Assembly: GCA_965267335.1 (NCBI GenBank)
Contig: OZ253953.1
Location: 682,001-746,000, forward strand
DNA length: 64,000 bases
Reading direction: 5' to 3'
From: G965267335 sp965267335
GTDB lineage: Bacteria > Bacteroidota > Bacteroidia > Cytophagales > JAAEPT01
Shown: one piece after another, positions 8,782 to 18,045 of the stretch
How positions within the stretch are numbered: position 1 is the first letter of the stretch
Layout: every line of letters begins with the position of its first letter
Position numbers and translations under genes: made by a program
Notes under the pieces: model-generated
Database searches by the model: none
Told to the model about the DNA's origin: nothing
The model's input: only the letters and a program-made list of their open reading frames with translations

Positions 8782-9570
8782 ATGGATTTACAAGATCTGA
8801 CAACCAAAGTAAGAGACATAGCCAAGCAGGCAGCTGTATTTATCAATGAAGAAGTTGAGCACTTTGATCCTACCTCAATCGAGTACAAAGATCAGAACAA
8901 CAGCATCGTTTCTTATGTCGATACTGAAACCGAAAAGCAACTGGTGTTTGGTCTGAAACAATTGTTACCAGAAGCAGGCTTTGTTGCAGAGGAGGGTACC
9001 GGTTCAGATCGTACTGGTGATTACATGTGGTACATCGACCCATTGGATGGAACAACAAATTTTACTCATAGTTTACCTATATTTTCTATTAGTATAGGTC
9101 TTGCATACAAGGGTGAAATGCAGCTTGGAGTTGTTTATGATGTCAGAGGAAAACATTGTTACTACGCCTGGAAAGGTGGTGGATCATTTTGTGATGGTCG
9201 TCAAATCAAAGTATCAGATCAAAGCGAGTTATCAAAGTCTTTATTGGCAACCGGTTTCCCATATCATGAAGAACCTGAGTTGGATAAATTCTTTGAAGTA
9301 ATGAAGGAATTCATGAGAAGAACTCATGGCTTAAGAAGACTGGGTTCTGCTGCACTGGACCTTTGTTTTGTGGCTAGTGGGGTTTTTGATGGTTTCTTTG
9401 AGTTTAACCTGAAGCCATGGGATGTTGCTGCCGGAGCATTGATTGTAAGTGAAGCTGGCGGAAGCATTTCCGACTTTGGTGGTACAGATAACTACCTTGA
9501 GGGTAATGAGATTGTTGCTGCTGGTCCTATTCATTCAGATATGGTAGGAGTAATTAAAGGAATCTGGTAA
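8782..9570 (+). CDS. suhB: Inositol monophosphatase family protein
   Basis: A Mg-dependent phosphomonoesterase of 262 residues with the complete family signature: E-E-G (metal-binding Glu), W-Y-I-D-P-L-D-G-T-T-N-F, and the C-terminal W-D-V-A-A-G-A-L-I-V-S-E-A-G-G. Members dephosphorylate inositol-1-phosphate or related sugar or nucleotide phosphates (3'-phosphoadenosine phosphate, fructose bisphosphate). The substrate cannot be told from sequence alone, so the gene symbol is tentative. It starts 69 bp after lnt. Confidence 0.9.
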   Translation: MDLQDLTTKVRDIAKQAAVFINEEVEHFDPTSIEYKDQNNSIVSYVDTETEKQLVFGLKQLLPEAGFVAEEGTGSDRTGDYMWYIDPLDGTTNFTHSLPIFSISIGLAYKGEMQLGVVYDVRGKHCYYAWKGGGSFCDGRQIKVSDQSELSKSLLATGFPYHEEPELDKFFEVMKEFMRRTHGLRRLGSAALDLCFVASGVFDGFFEFNLKPWDVAAGALIVSEAGGSISDFGGTDNYLEGNEIVAAGPIHSDMVGVIKGIW

Positions 9571-9601
9571 ACTAAATTTCTTTCTTTTTGGTTAAGAAAA
9601 T

Positions 9602-9760
9602 ATGCAGGAAACTCTGGTCACCATAGTATTTATAGGTTGTGTTTTTCTTCTTATCAGAAAGGGGTATAAAGCATTTCGGATTACGGGTGGCTGTGGCGGA
9701 GGGTGTGCTTCATGTGCGTTAACCGAGGTTGATGTAAAGAAAATCAAGCCCAAACCTTAG
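9602..9760 (+). CDS. Small FeoB-associated-type Cys-rich membrane protein
   Basis: A 52-residue gene. It starts with an ATG, has one N-terminal membrane segment (about residues 5-18), then the motif G-G-C-G-G-G-C-A-S-C-A and a Lys/Pro-rich tail. This is the layout of the FeoB-associated Cys-rich membrane protein family, thought to help ferrous iron transport. No feoA or feoB lies nearby. Its last 17 bases overlap the end of the convergent radical SAM gene. It is a short open frame but has strong family-like features. Confidence 0.75.
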   Translation: MQETLVTIVFIGCVFLLIRKGYKAFRITGGCGGGCASCALTEVDVKKIKPKP

Positions 9761-10763
9761 TACCTTCAGTACAATTTTTACACATTTCAATTTTACTTCT
9801 TGATTTGAAAACGGCCTCTCGAAATTTCTTGTAAGCCTGATTTTTCCATACTGCGGTGAAACTATTGTCGTTCAGTGATCCCATGCTATGTTCTGCATCC
9901 TTATCAAAACAGCATGGGACTACCTGACCATCCCAGGTAATGACCGAAGACTGCCACATTTTCCAACACCGGTTTTCCAAATGATTTTTGATGCTCCAGG
10001 TGCCGTCCGGATTTTGTCGGTATCTCGAATATCGGTCGTTATCCGGAATCAGATCAGAACCGTTTTCATAGTCGTATATCTGCGCTGTTTTGAATCTGAC
10101 TTCATCAACTCCCAGGTCCTGTGCAAGTTCTTTTACATCTTCGATTTGATGTTCATTGGGCTTGACCACGAGAAACTGGAAGATCACATGAGGAGTTTTT
10201 GACTTCAGCTTTTTTTTCCACTCGATTATATTTTTTGTTCCTGTGATGACTTTTTCCAATGAACCCCCGACTCGATAGGAGGAGTAACTTACCTGTGTAG
10301 TGCCATCAATTGAAATTATGAGTCTGTCAAGGCCACTTTCAACAGTTTTACGGGCGTTCTCATCATCAAGAAAGTGAGCGTTCGTAGATGTTGCTGAATA
10401 TAATTTTTTTGAAGTAGCATAGCTGACCAGGTCGTAGAATTCAGGATGTAAATAAGGCTCTCCCTGAAAGTAAATCGTCAAATAAATAAGGTCCCTGTAT
10501 ATTTCGTTGATAGTTTTCTCGTATAGATCACGACTTAATAATCCGGTTGGACGTGTAAACGATCTCAAGCCACTCGGGCACTCCGGGCATCTTAAATTGC
10601 AGGAGGTAGTTGGCTCAAAAGCAAGGCTCATCGGCATCCCACGATGACTTACATGGCCAAAGATTTTAGAAGACTGATAGCTGGAAGCAATCCGACTCGC
10701 ATTCCAAAGGCGCCTTGGAGTAAGTTTAGACAATATGTTGACCTGGTCCTTTCGTGATGACAT
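9744..10763 (-). CDS. Radical SAM / SPASM domain protein
   Basis: A 339-residue cytoplasmic enzyme. The radical SAM cluster motif Cys55-x3-Cys59-x2-Cys62 sits in S-C-N-L-R-C-P-E-C-P, followed by a typical partial TIM barrel (Y-F-Q-G-E-P-Y-L-H-P, L-I-I-S-I-D-G-T-T). A C-terminal SPASM region with seven cysteines (C-W-K-M-W, P-C-C-F-D, M-C-K-N-C) probably binds extra iron-sulfur clusters. Such proteins modify peptides or act in cofactor or glycan maturation. No precursor peptide gene is obvious nearby, so the substrate is unknown. It overlaps the convergent small Cys-rich gene by 17 bp. Confidence 0.9.
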   Translation of the reverse strand: MSSRKDQVNILSKLTPRRLWNASRIASSYQSSKIFGHVSHRGMPMSLAFEPTTSCNLRCPECPSGLRSFTRPTGLLSRDLYEKTINEIYRDLIYLTIYFQGEPYLHPEFYDLVSYATSKKLYSATSTNAHFLDDENARKTVESGLDRLIISIDGTTQVSYSSYRVGGSLEKVITGTKNIIEWKKKLKSKTPHVIFQFLVVKPNEHQIEDVKELAQDLGVDEVRFKTAQIYDYENGSDLIPDNDRYSRYRQNPDGTWSIKNHLENRCWKMWQSSVITWDGQVVPCCFDKDAEHSMGSLNDNSFTAVWKNQAYKKFREAVFKSRSKIEMCKNCTEGTKVWA

Positions 10764-10803
10764 ACTCTATAAAGTTAGGACTATCATTCGGAACGAATGG
10801 TGG

Positions 10804-12102
10804 CTATAAGAAATAAGTCAGATAAAAATTGATTCCTTGTCCAGTGGTTTTCGAGGAATTTATTAAGTTTTCTAAATAGAAAGCATTTAGGCCAATATCA
10901 ATATTGTTCAAGACGAATTTGGCTCCGATGGCTACATCAAATTTACTGAATCCACCATAGGCAATTGTACAACTTGGAATAATACTACTTCCTAATTGAT
11001 AATGGGCTGTTGTCCAAAGCCGGGGAATATTAGCCGTTTTTGCGTAATAGCGTAGACCATAGTCAAGGTTTAGCTGTGAATTAATGTTATGATTGAGCAC
11101 GACTTCAAATCGTGTGGGCAATAGAAATAGTTGCTTCCTAACTTCATTTTTGATTCCTAATAATGTAGAAAGGCTATCTGATTCGATATTAGAAAATTCA
11201 TCACCGTTAATATTCAACACATTGTTGATTTCAACTCCTGTAAAACTCCATGCAGAATCTGCTTCAAAGCTATTCATGTCGGACCAGGCAATGAATCCAA
11301 GATCATCAATCCTGGCGAGAAGCTTCATTTTCTCATTGATCGGAATATCAATTTTTAAATCAAAGCTGGTTCCAAAACCCTGGAAGGAAGCTAATCGTGA
11401 CTTCTCTAGATCACCCTGAACAACACGCAGTTGTGAATCAAAGTGAAGAGAGTCTCCATCGGCAGCCGTAAAAAGATCGGCTCTGGTGAGATCAACATCG
11501 GTGAACCTTGTTCCTTTCAAAACATTTAAAGTGATACCGAACTTATTAGGGATTTCAAGACCATAGCTTAAATATTGATAACTGAAGTACTGATAATTTA
11601 CTGGTGCTACATCTATTGACTGACCAGCAAACTGTTTATTGCCTCTGAAGTAGAGTTCGAAAAAATTACCCGGAAACTTAAGAGAGGTAAAATCTCTTTG
11701 TCCAACACGAAAGACTTTAGTTGCTTTTTTGAAAAAGGAATTGGTTGGGTTTTTGTGTTGAGTATAAAGGTGCTCATACCCAGGAATTTTAACTTCTATT
11801 CCAAAATCCAGATCAATACCAAACCTGTTATTGGTTTCATTTAATCTTGCCGATACATGGTCCTTCACTTCGTTTTCGATGAAGTCCTGGAATAGAAATG
11901 TGTTTATAAAGCTATTGGTAACGGCATTGGAATTGGCAAAGTAGTTAGTGTAAAACTTCACAGAGCCCGAACATCTCTCACAACTCTCGCTGCCTGAGGC
12001 CTTGAGTTTTGAATGTGTATTTAACTTTGTTGAATCAGTTTGAGCCTGTGATTGCCCAAAACTGAACACGATCATCATTATCCCTACGAAATACTTGCCC
12101 AT
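10804..12102 (-). CDS. Outer-membrane beta-barrel protein, possibly DUF5723
   Basis: A 432-residue protein with signal peptide ending S-Q-A-Q (about residue 20) and a beta-rich body with many aromatic strand ends, terminating in Y-L-T-Y-F-L, as outer-membrane barrels do. The overall look fits the DUF5723 group of Bacteroidota, but this is tentative. The ATG at 12102 is preferred to the GTG one codon upstream, and its first base is the last base of the upstream stop (TGATG overlap), so translation is likely coupled to the large lipoprotein gene. A short C-x-x-C (E-R-C-S) sits near residue 40, just after the signal peptide. The two probably act together at the outer membrane. Confidence 0.75.
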   Translation of the reverse strand: MGKYFVGIMMIVFSFGQSQAQTDSTKLNTHSKLKASGSESCERCSGSVKFYTNYFANSNAVTNSFINTFLFQDFIENEVKDHVSARLNETNNRFGIDLDFGIEVKIPGYEHLYTQHKNPTNSFFKKATKVFRVGQRDFTSLKFPGNFFELYFRGNKQFAGQSIDVAPVNYQYFSYQYLSYGLEIPNKFGITLNVLKGTRFTDVDLTRADLFTAADGDSLHFDSQLRVVQGDLEKSRLASFQGFGTSFDLKIDIPINEKMKLLARIDDLGFIAWSDMNSFEADSAWSFTGVEINNVLNINGDEFSNIESDSLSTLLGIKNEVRKQLFLLPTRFEVVLNHNINSQLNLDYGLRYYAKTANIPRLWTTAHYQLGSSIIPSCTIAYGGFSKFDVAIGAKFVLNNIDIGLNAFYLENLINSSKTTGQGINFYLTYFL

Positions 12103-14147
12103 CACTCAAATCTATATATAAAATCTCCAATCAACTTAATGTCAATCGCATAGTCATCATATATCTGAATATGCGGCCCATTAGGATTAGTAGTGAAGTC
12201 TAACCAGAAAGCAATTTTGTATGCACCTAGTAAGTCCGCCATCCTGTCCTCAGAAATTTCGAAATCTACTTTTGTCCTGGTGATTTCATCAACCAATAGA
12301 GAGCCATCAACAGAAGCAGCTGCAATTACACTGGTGGAGATGAGTGAGTCGTATGCCACATCAAAGCCATCAAGAAAGTATATTTTTAAGTTCATGTCCA
12401 AAGGATAGCCATTGTCTATTAGCAGAGAAAAGGTGCCATCTTTGATCTCTTCAGGTTTTGAGATAATCGCTGTATTCAAAGTGGTGGTATCTGAAAGGGC
12501 AAGACTGTCAGCTACAATGGAGAGAGGAACTTCTACATTTAATGAAACATCGAGACTATTACCCTGATAAGCAAAGTCATCACAAGTACCGGGGAAACCT
12601 CCGGGATTCGTTTGGATTTCCAGATCGTACATTAATTCATCCGGTAGAATTTCCAGAAGTTGAGAAGAGTTAGAGTTTACATCATTAATTGCAAGGTTGG
12701 TGATCGAGGGTATATAAGGACCGTCCGTTGCTGCAGCGATACTCAGGGGCAATGAAAGTCCTCCGGTATTGAGTACTTGTGCCGTAGCATTTCCATTATT
12801 TACAGAAGTGATATTGTTGATGTCTGCTTCAGCTGGAATTCCAAGTCCGTTGGTAACGCTGAGCGTAATTTCAGACTGCTCCAGGTCAATGCTACCACCG
12901 ACAACATTGTTAAAAATATCCAGTGTGGAAACATCCGCTACGCTGAAGGTGTCTTGACCAAAATATCCCTGGGCATAAGACGGAGTCAAATCCACAATCT
13001 GAAGATTAATATATACACTATCACTTTTTGAGATTGTCCTGATTTCTCCTGTCGAGTCAATACTACCGATGATGGAATTGGCGAATTTATTGTTCGTAAA
13101 TACAAAGTCATAACCGGTGAAATCGTAATTGAGATTTATTCTCGCTGTATCGTTGGGTGGTGCCGGAGGTACTTCTACATCAATACTAAAAGGTACACCT
13201 CCAAGTGAGGCATCCGGAATTGTATAAGTAAAAAACAAAGAGTCTTCAATGGTACTGAGTACTTCAATTTCTACCTGACCGGAGGCAATGGAAGCGGCTT
13301 TCAAGCGAACATCACCCATATCTTCTAATTCTACACTATCCGTATTATTGACGATAACCTGTGCTGGAAATATAGCGGTAGCCTCAGAAACCGAAAGGTC
13401 CAGAAGTGACATAGTAGCTGTAATGGCATCAGTAGTATCGATCGGTATCGGACTTCCAGGATCAATGATGTCCATATTAGTGATTGTAATTTCAAGTATT
13501 CCTTCTATTGTCAAACCGCTGAGATCAGTCGAAGACATGACCTGGCTATTTGAAGGAATGGAAGGAAAGTTATCGGTTAAGATGAGGGAATTATCACTTT
13601 GGTTTCTTATTTCAAAAGTTACATTTTGAATTTCAACCGGGAGTCCGTTATCGATGGTGATCTCCATAGTTCCTGACTCTAAAGTTGCCGTTGTAAGAAA
13701 AGATGAAGCATCAATTACAAAGGGCCCGGCAGTAACTCCGTTAATATCACCGAAAAGAGGCACATTGTTCCCATGGTTGGCAATAATGTATCCTTCCATT
13801 GGGGGCCCGACCTGGTGAGCAATGTCGGCCAGAGTAATAGAACGCACGACTGTTTGATCGCTTAGTCCAAGGGTGTCAATTTTTACATTTCTCACGAAGG
13901 GGGCAATACTTAACTGAATGAGAGAATCAACGGTAAATTGGTACAAATCCTGGGTATAGACTATTGAAACGGTTGTATCTGCATTGACGGTGACATTAGT
14001 ACCCGCAATATCATTAATGGTAAGCGTAGATTTGGCTATTGGTGTCAGTATATCTGTATCCCAAGCCGGTGGTTCAAATGGCTTTTTACAGGAGCTGAAC
14101 CCAATCAAAACCAGGGTCAATATGATGAAAGTTGGTAATCTTTTCAT
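12102..14147 (-). CDS. Large beta-rich lipoprotein
   Basis: The start is placed at the ATG at 14147 because it yields a lipoprotein signal peptide (residues 1-20, G-F-S-S-C). The open frame extends to 14186 without a better start. The mature part of about 660 residues is nearly all beta, acidic, and built from repeated strand patterns with many D-T-x and I-x-I-x-N turns, suggesting several Ig-like domains. I do not recognise a named family. The overlap with the barrel gene downstream implies a matched lipoprotein/barrel pair at the cell surface. Confidence 0.7.
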   Translation of the reverse strand: MKRLPTFIILTLVLIGFSSCKKPFEPPAWDTDILTPIAKSTLTINDIAGTNVTVNADTTVSIVYTQDLYQFTVDSLIQLSIAPFVRNVKIDTLGLSDQTVVRSITLADIAHQVGPPMEGYIIANHGNNVPLFGDINGVTAGPFVIDASSFLTTATLESGTMEITIDNGLPVEIQNVTFEIRNQSDNSLILTDNFPSIPSNSQVMSSTDLSGLTIEGILEITITNMDIIDPGSPIPIDTTDAITATMSLLDLSVSEATAIFPAQVIVNNTDSVELEDMGDVRLKAASIASGQVEIEVLSTIEDSLFFTYTIPDASLGGVPFSIDVEVPPAPPNDTARINLNYDFTGYDFVFTNNKFANSIIGSIDSTGEIRTISKSDSVYINLQIVDLTPSYAQGYFGQDTFSVADVSTLDIFNNVVGGSIDLEQSEITLSVTNGLGIPAEADINNITSVNNGNATAQVLNTGGLSLPLSIAAATDGPYIPSITNLAINDVNSNSSQLLEILPDELMYDLEIQTNPGGFPGTCDDFAYQGNSLDVSLNVEVPLSIVADSLALSDTTTLNTAIISKPEEIKDGTFSLLIDNGYPLDMNLKIYFLDGFDVAYDSLISTSVIAAASVDGSLLVDEITRTKVDFEISEDRMADLLGAYKIAFWLDFTTNPNGPHIQIYDDYAIDIKLIGDFIYRFE

Positions 14148-14281
14148 GTTCCAATCTGAATTGTCCGGGTCGAAGAAATCCGGCAAATTCGTTCTTTAAT
14201 TTGAGGTTGTCATGATAGCAAAAGGCTGATGAAAATACCTAAAATATGCCTTTTAACCAAAATAATGATGGTTTTAGCCTT

Positions 14282-14890
14282 TTATAGCCAATTCATCTCG
14301 TAAATCAGGCTTGCCCCCAGGCTGAAGAAACCCATGGATTTGTCTTCATTGGGGTTCTTTATAGCTGATTTAACAAATACGTTATTATATGAGCCATAAA
14401 AACCAATCCCAAGTTTACGACCGACATAGAAATGCGTATAGAACTCGGGTGTCATACTAAATCCACCTTCTTTATGGTCTTCATCTAAGTAATTACCGGA
14501 ATAGTTGATAAAAGAGTAACCCAGTTTAAGTGTAGGGAAGAATCTGAGATGATTGCCAACCCATAGTTTACGACCAATGGTGATTGCTGGTGTGACAACG
14601 GATATGTCACTGTATTCATCCAAAGAACTTAATGTATCACCATCCTGATAATGCCTGGTTTCAAATCTGGATAGTTCGAGGGAAGCCCCAAGGTAGAAAT
14701 TGGTCTTGACCAGGTAATAAGAGGGCTGAAATTTAATGTTAAACCCTGTCTGATAGTCCTCCTGAAATCCGGAAGGAGCTCCAGGAGTAGCGCCTACACC
14801 GATCAAGATATTGTTGAGGTACATATCGTGTTTCTGTGAATAGCCAATCAGTCCGGAAAAACACATATATAGGAATGCTAGCTTTTTCAT
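14282..14890 (-). CDS. Outer-membrane beta-barrel protein next to radA
   Basis: The start is taken at the ATG at 14890, one base after the radA stop, because it gives a short signal peptide (M-K-K-L-A to G-Y-S-Q). The upstream extension to 14920 overlaps radA and has no signal-peptide logic. The protein is about 202 residues with amphipathic strands, probably an eight-stranded barrel. The C-terminus ends in a strand (S-L-I-Y-E-M-N-W-L), as in other barrels inserted by BamA. Function unknown. It is probably co-transcribed with radA. Confidence 0.7.
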   Translation of the reverse strand: MKKLAFLYMCFSGLIGYSQKHDMYLNNILIGVGATPGAPSGFQEDYQTGFNIKFQPSYYLVKTNFYLGASLELSRFETRHYQDGDTLSSLDEYSDISVVTPAITIGRKLWVGNHLRFFPTLKLGYSFINYSGNYLDEDHKEGGFSMTPEFYTHFYVGRKLGIGFYGSYNNVFVKSAIKNPNEDKSMGFFSLGASLIYEMNWL

Positions 14891-14891
14891 A

Positions 14892-16259
14892 TCAACCAAA
14901 GAGTTCACCAAACATATCACTTAACTTCGATACATAGCTGATTTTGATATTTAGCTTTTTGGTGTCGAGTGAAAGCTTGTTGTATTTTGAAATAAATATT
15001 TGCTCGAAGCCAAGTTTGTCGGCTTCAGTAATTCGATTTTCAATTCTGTTTACCGCTCTTACTTCACCTCCCAGACCGACCTCACCGGCAAAGCAGACTT
15101 CTTTGGGAATACTAACTTCATGATAAGATGAAACCACAGAAGCACAAATAGCCAAATCCAGGGCGGGGTCTTCTACTTTTAAGCCTCCTGCTATGTTGAG
15201 GAAGACATCCTGTGTCCCAAGTTTCAATCCAGCTCTTTTCTCCAAAACCGCTAGTAGCATGTTCATTCTCCGGGTGTCATATCCAGTTGTAGATCTTTGA
15301 GGGTTGCCATAAGCAGCCGGGCTTACCAGTGTTTGTATTTCAATTAAGAGTGGTCTATTGCCTTCCTGAGAAGCTGCTATAGCTACACCACTAAGGTCCT
15401 CTTCTCTTTGAGAAATGAGTATTTCTGAAGGGTTGCTAACTTCCCGAAGTCCGGCACCGTGCATTTCGTAGATGCCGATATCTGATGTGGAGCCAAACCG
15501 GTTTTTCGTAGTTCTTAATATTCGATAAGCCAGGTGTCGATCTCCTTCGAACTGCAGAACGGTGTCTACCATATGTTCAAGAACCTTCGGACCTGCCAGA
15601 GTTCCTTCTTTGGTAATGTGGCCAATAAGGAAGACCGGAATTCCGGATTCTTTGGCAAATTTTAAAAACTCAGCTGAACACTCACGTACCTGGGAGATGC
15701 TTCCTGCAGCTGAATCGATAAAGGCCGAATTCATGGTTTGAATGGAGTCAACAATCAATACCTCCGGGTTTACCGAATCAAGTTGTTTGAAGATGTTCTG
15801 TGTGGCCGTTTCTGCGAGTATATAACAATCATCAGAGTGGATTCCGATTCTCTCGGCTCGCATTTTAATCTGTTGCTCACTTTCTTCACCCGAGATATAC
15901 AACACCTTTTTATTGGGTATGTTCAGAGCTATCTGGAGCATGAGAGTTGACTTGCCAATTCCGGGCTCACCACCAATTAATACTAATGACCCGGGTACAA
16001 TACCTCCACCAAGTACCCGATTGAATTCCTTGTCCGGAGTTTCGAATCGCTCCGTTTGATCGTAGGTGATTTGTCTTATCGGTGTAGGCCTGTTGGCCCT
16101 TTGGCTTGAAGTCGAAGTAGTTCTGGTGGTTCCATTCCCTTTATCAAGAATTTCTTCCACGTAGGTATTCCATTCGTTACAAGCAGGACATTTTCCAATC
16201 CACTTAGAAGACTGAGCTCCGCAGTTTTGACAAAAGAAGGTGGTCTTTACCTTGGCCAT
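14892..16259 (-). CDS. radA: DNA repair protein RadA
   Basis: A RecA-related helicase that promotes branch migration in homologous recombination. It has 455 residues with the three expected parts: an N-terminal zinc finger (C-x-x-C-G at 10-13 and C-P-A-C near 24-27), a RecA-like ATPase with Walker A G-G-E-P-G-I-G-K-S-T (about 96-105) and the RadA-specific K-N-R-F-G motif, and a C-terminal Lon-like domain (D-P-A-L-D-L-A-I and G-E-V-G-L-G-G-E-V-R). All motifs are intact. Confidence 0.97.
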   Translation of the reverse strand: MAKVKTTFFCQNCGAQSSKWIGKCPACNEWNTYVEEILDKGNGTTRTTSTSSQRANRPTPIRQITYDQTERFETPDKEFNRVLGGGIVPGSLVLIGGEPGIGKSTLMLQIALNIPNKKVLYISGEESEQQIKMRAERIGIHSDDCYILAETATQNIFKQLDSVNPEVLIVDSIQTMNSAFIDSAAGSISQVRECSAEFLKFAKESGIPVFLIGHITKEGTLAGPKVLEHMVDTVLQFEGDRHLAYRILRTTKNRFGSTSDIGIYEMHGAGLREVSNPSEILISQREEDLSGVAIAASQEGNRPLLIEIQTLVSPAAYGNPQRSTTGYDTRRMNMLLAVLEKRAGLKLGTQDVFLNIAGGLKVEDPALDLAICASVVSSYHEVSIPKEVCFAGEVGLGGEVRAVNRIENRITEADKLGFEQIFISKYNKLSLDTKKLNIKISYVSKLSDMFGELFG

Positions 16260-16298
16260 AATGCAAGATAGTACTTTTTGAGAGCCTACTAATCACTT

Positions 16299-17099
16299 CT
16301 ATGAATGAAATAGTTGTTGAGCCCTATCGGGATAATCAGTAATGATTCCATCTACTCCTAGGTCGATTATTCGTTTCATATCCTCCAGTTCGTTCACTGT
16401 CCAGGGTGTTATTTTTATGGAGTCTTTGTGAAGATAGTCTACCAACTCTTTAGTTACTGATTGAAAATCAGGATTATAATAGGAGGGCTTAAAGTTTATT
16501 TCTTCCAATGAAGCCAAGTGGTTAGCACTTTTTTCAGTTAATAATCCCAATGAAATACTGGGATTTAACTCATAGAGATGATTTAAAAATAGTGGATCAA
16601 AACACTGAACCATACAGAATTTCGTCAGCCTGTTTTCTTTGAGAAAATCAGAAACTAAGCTAGCATATACTTCTGGCTGAGGTTGATACTCCTCATACCA
16701 TGCAGGATCGGACTTTATCTCTATATTATAAAAAAATGATTCACTCATACCGAGAATATCAATAACCTCCTGTAAGCTCGGGATAGAGGACTTTTGTTGT
16801 TTTTGATCGGGGAACTCAGGTTGCTCCAGTTCACCTACTTTGAAAGATTGAATTTCCGTATCATGAAGCCTGTAAATATTAATTTCTTTTGGTTCAAAGG
16901 TGTTGCCTTGAGGGTGCACTGAAAGGTTGGGATCAATCCACGGGTCGTGAGATACGATGAGGGTATTATCAGCAGAAACAACGACATCCAGTTCTATTGC
17001 ATTGACACCCAAATCCAGAGCATATTGAAATGATTTAATTGTGTTTTCGGGTAACAATCCCCGACATCCCCTGTGGCCATGTATCTCGAATCTGTTCAT
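16299..17099 (-). CDS. Glycerophosphodiester phosphodiesterase
   Basis: Hydrolyses glycerophosphodiesters to glycerol-3-phosphate and an alcohol. It has 266 residues with the GDPD TIM-barrel motifs H-G-H-R-G-C-R-G, L-P-E-N-T, A-I-E-L-D-V and V-S-H-D-P near the N-terminus and I-T-D-Y-P-D near the end. No signal peptide is seen, so it is likely cytoplasmic (UgpQ-like). It is transcribed away from radA with 39 bp between them on the same strand. Confidence 0.93.
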   Translation of the reverse strand: MNRFEIHGHRGCRGLLPENTIKSFQYALDLGVNAIELDVVVSADNTLIVSHDPWIDPNLSVHPQGNTFEPKEINIYRLHDTEIQSFKVGELEQPEFPDQKQQKSSIPSLQEVIDILGMSESFFYNIEIKSDPAWYEEYQPQPEVYASLVSDFLKENRLTKFCMVQCFDPLFLNHLYELNPSISLGLLTEKSANHLASLEEINFKPSYYNPDFQSVTKELVDYLHKDSIKITPWTVNELEDMKRIIDLGVDGIITDYPDRAQQLFHS

Positions 17100-17111
17100 T
17101 TATCTAAGATA

Positions 17112-17150
17112 GAAAAATCAGGTGGATCAGACACTAGCCCTCACCACCTG
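17112..17150 (-). terminator. Possible terminator of the response regulator/kinase operon
   Basis: Read on the minus strand, CAGGTGG and CCACCTG form a seven-pair stem with an 18-base loop, followed directly by ATTTTTC. It lies about 130 bp after the LytTR regulator stop and just before the phosphodiesterase start. The loop is long, so this is moderate evidence. Confidence 0.45.
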
Positions 17151-17283
17151 TATTGACACGAACAAACGGAATACAAAAATTTATGTATGAATAAATCTTT
17201 AAGTAAAGGTACTTGTTCTGCCAACTCAGGTTAGGTTGTATTGAGTAAGTGTCAGTGATTAATGAATAGATGTAAGAGAAGAC

Positions 17284-18036
17284 TTATAGTCCACCAAGTT
17301 TTTTCATCAGGTCTTCCTTCTTCCTTACGGATACCGGAACCTCGTCTCCGGTTTTCATCACCAGGTAGGTACCATCAATTTTTACAAACTCTTTCACATG
17401 GTCCATATTAATGAGATGGGAGTGATGAACTCTTACAAAATCATGTTCTTCAAGTAATTCAACGTATTCTTTCATGGTTTTAGAAACCACGATCTTTTGC
17501 CTGTCAGCAGTATAAAAATATGTGTAGTTTCCGCTTGCTTCACACCGTACAATATCTTTGATGTCCACTATTTGAATTTTTTCGGTGGAGCTCAAGGCTA
17601 TACGTTGCGGTGGTTTGGTAGCCATATTTTTAATTTGCTCCATGAGAAAAGAGTACTGATCATTTGCTACAGGTTTATTCTCCTGCGAGTTGAATTTATC
17701 TATGGCTGCTATGAGGTCATCGGGGTCAATCGGCTTAAGTAAGTAGTCCAGAGCACTATACTTGAATGCTTTGATTGCGTACTGGTCGTAAGCTGTTGTG
17801 AATATGACCATGAAGTCTCTCTCATCTAACTTTTCAAGCAGATCAAAACCACTTCCATCAGCCATTTTGATGTCCAGGAAGAGCAGATCAGGCTTCACAG
17901 ACTTAAGGAGTTCAACACCAGTCGCTACGCTTTCAGCCTCTCCAATGAGTTGTACGTTGGGGCAATAGTCTTCCAGATCACTTTTTAGTGCTACTCTGGC
18001 TTTCTCAACATCGTCAATTATTACAGCTTTAATCAT
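17284..18036 (-). CDS. LytTR-type response regulator
   Basis: A 250-residue two-component regulator. The receiver domain (1-120) has the acidic pair Asp8/Asp9, phosphoacceptor Asp55 (L-F-L-D-I-K-M) and conserved Lys in L-L-K-P-I-D. The C-terminal LytTR DNA-binding domain occupies about 150-248 (I-V-R-C-E-A-S-G-N-Y-T and F-V-R-V-H-H-S-H-L-I-N). It begins nine bases after the histidine kinase stop, so the pair is an operon. Its target promoters are not evident here. Confidence 0.95.
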   Translation of the reverse strand: MIKAVIIDDVEKARVALKSDLEDYCPNVQLIGEAESVATGVELLKSVKPDLLFLDIKMADGSGFDLLEKLDERDFMVIFTTAYDQYAIKAFKYSALDYLLKPIDPDDLIAAIDKFNSQENKPVANDQYSFLMEQIKNMATKPPQRIALSSTEKIQIVDIKDIVRCEASGNYTYFYTADRQKIVVSKTMKEYVELLEEHDFVRVHHSHLINMDHVKEFVKIDGTYLVMKTGDEVPVSVRKKEDLMKKLGGL

Positions 18037-18045
18037 ATTTTAGAT

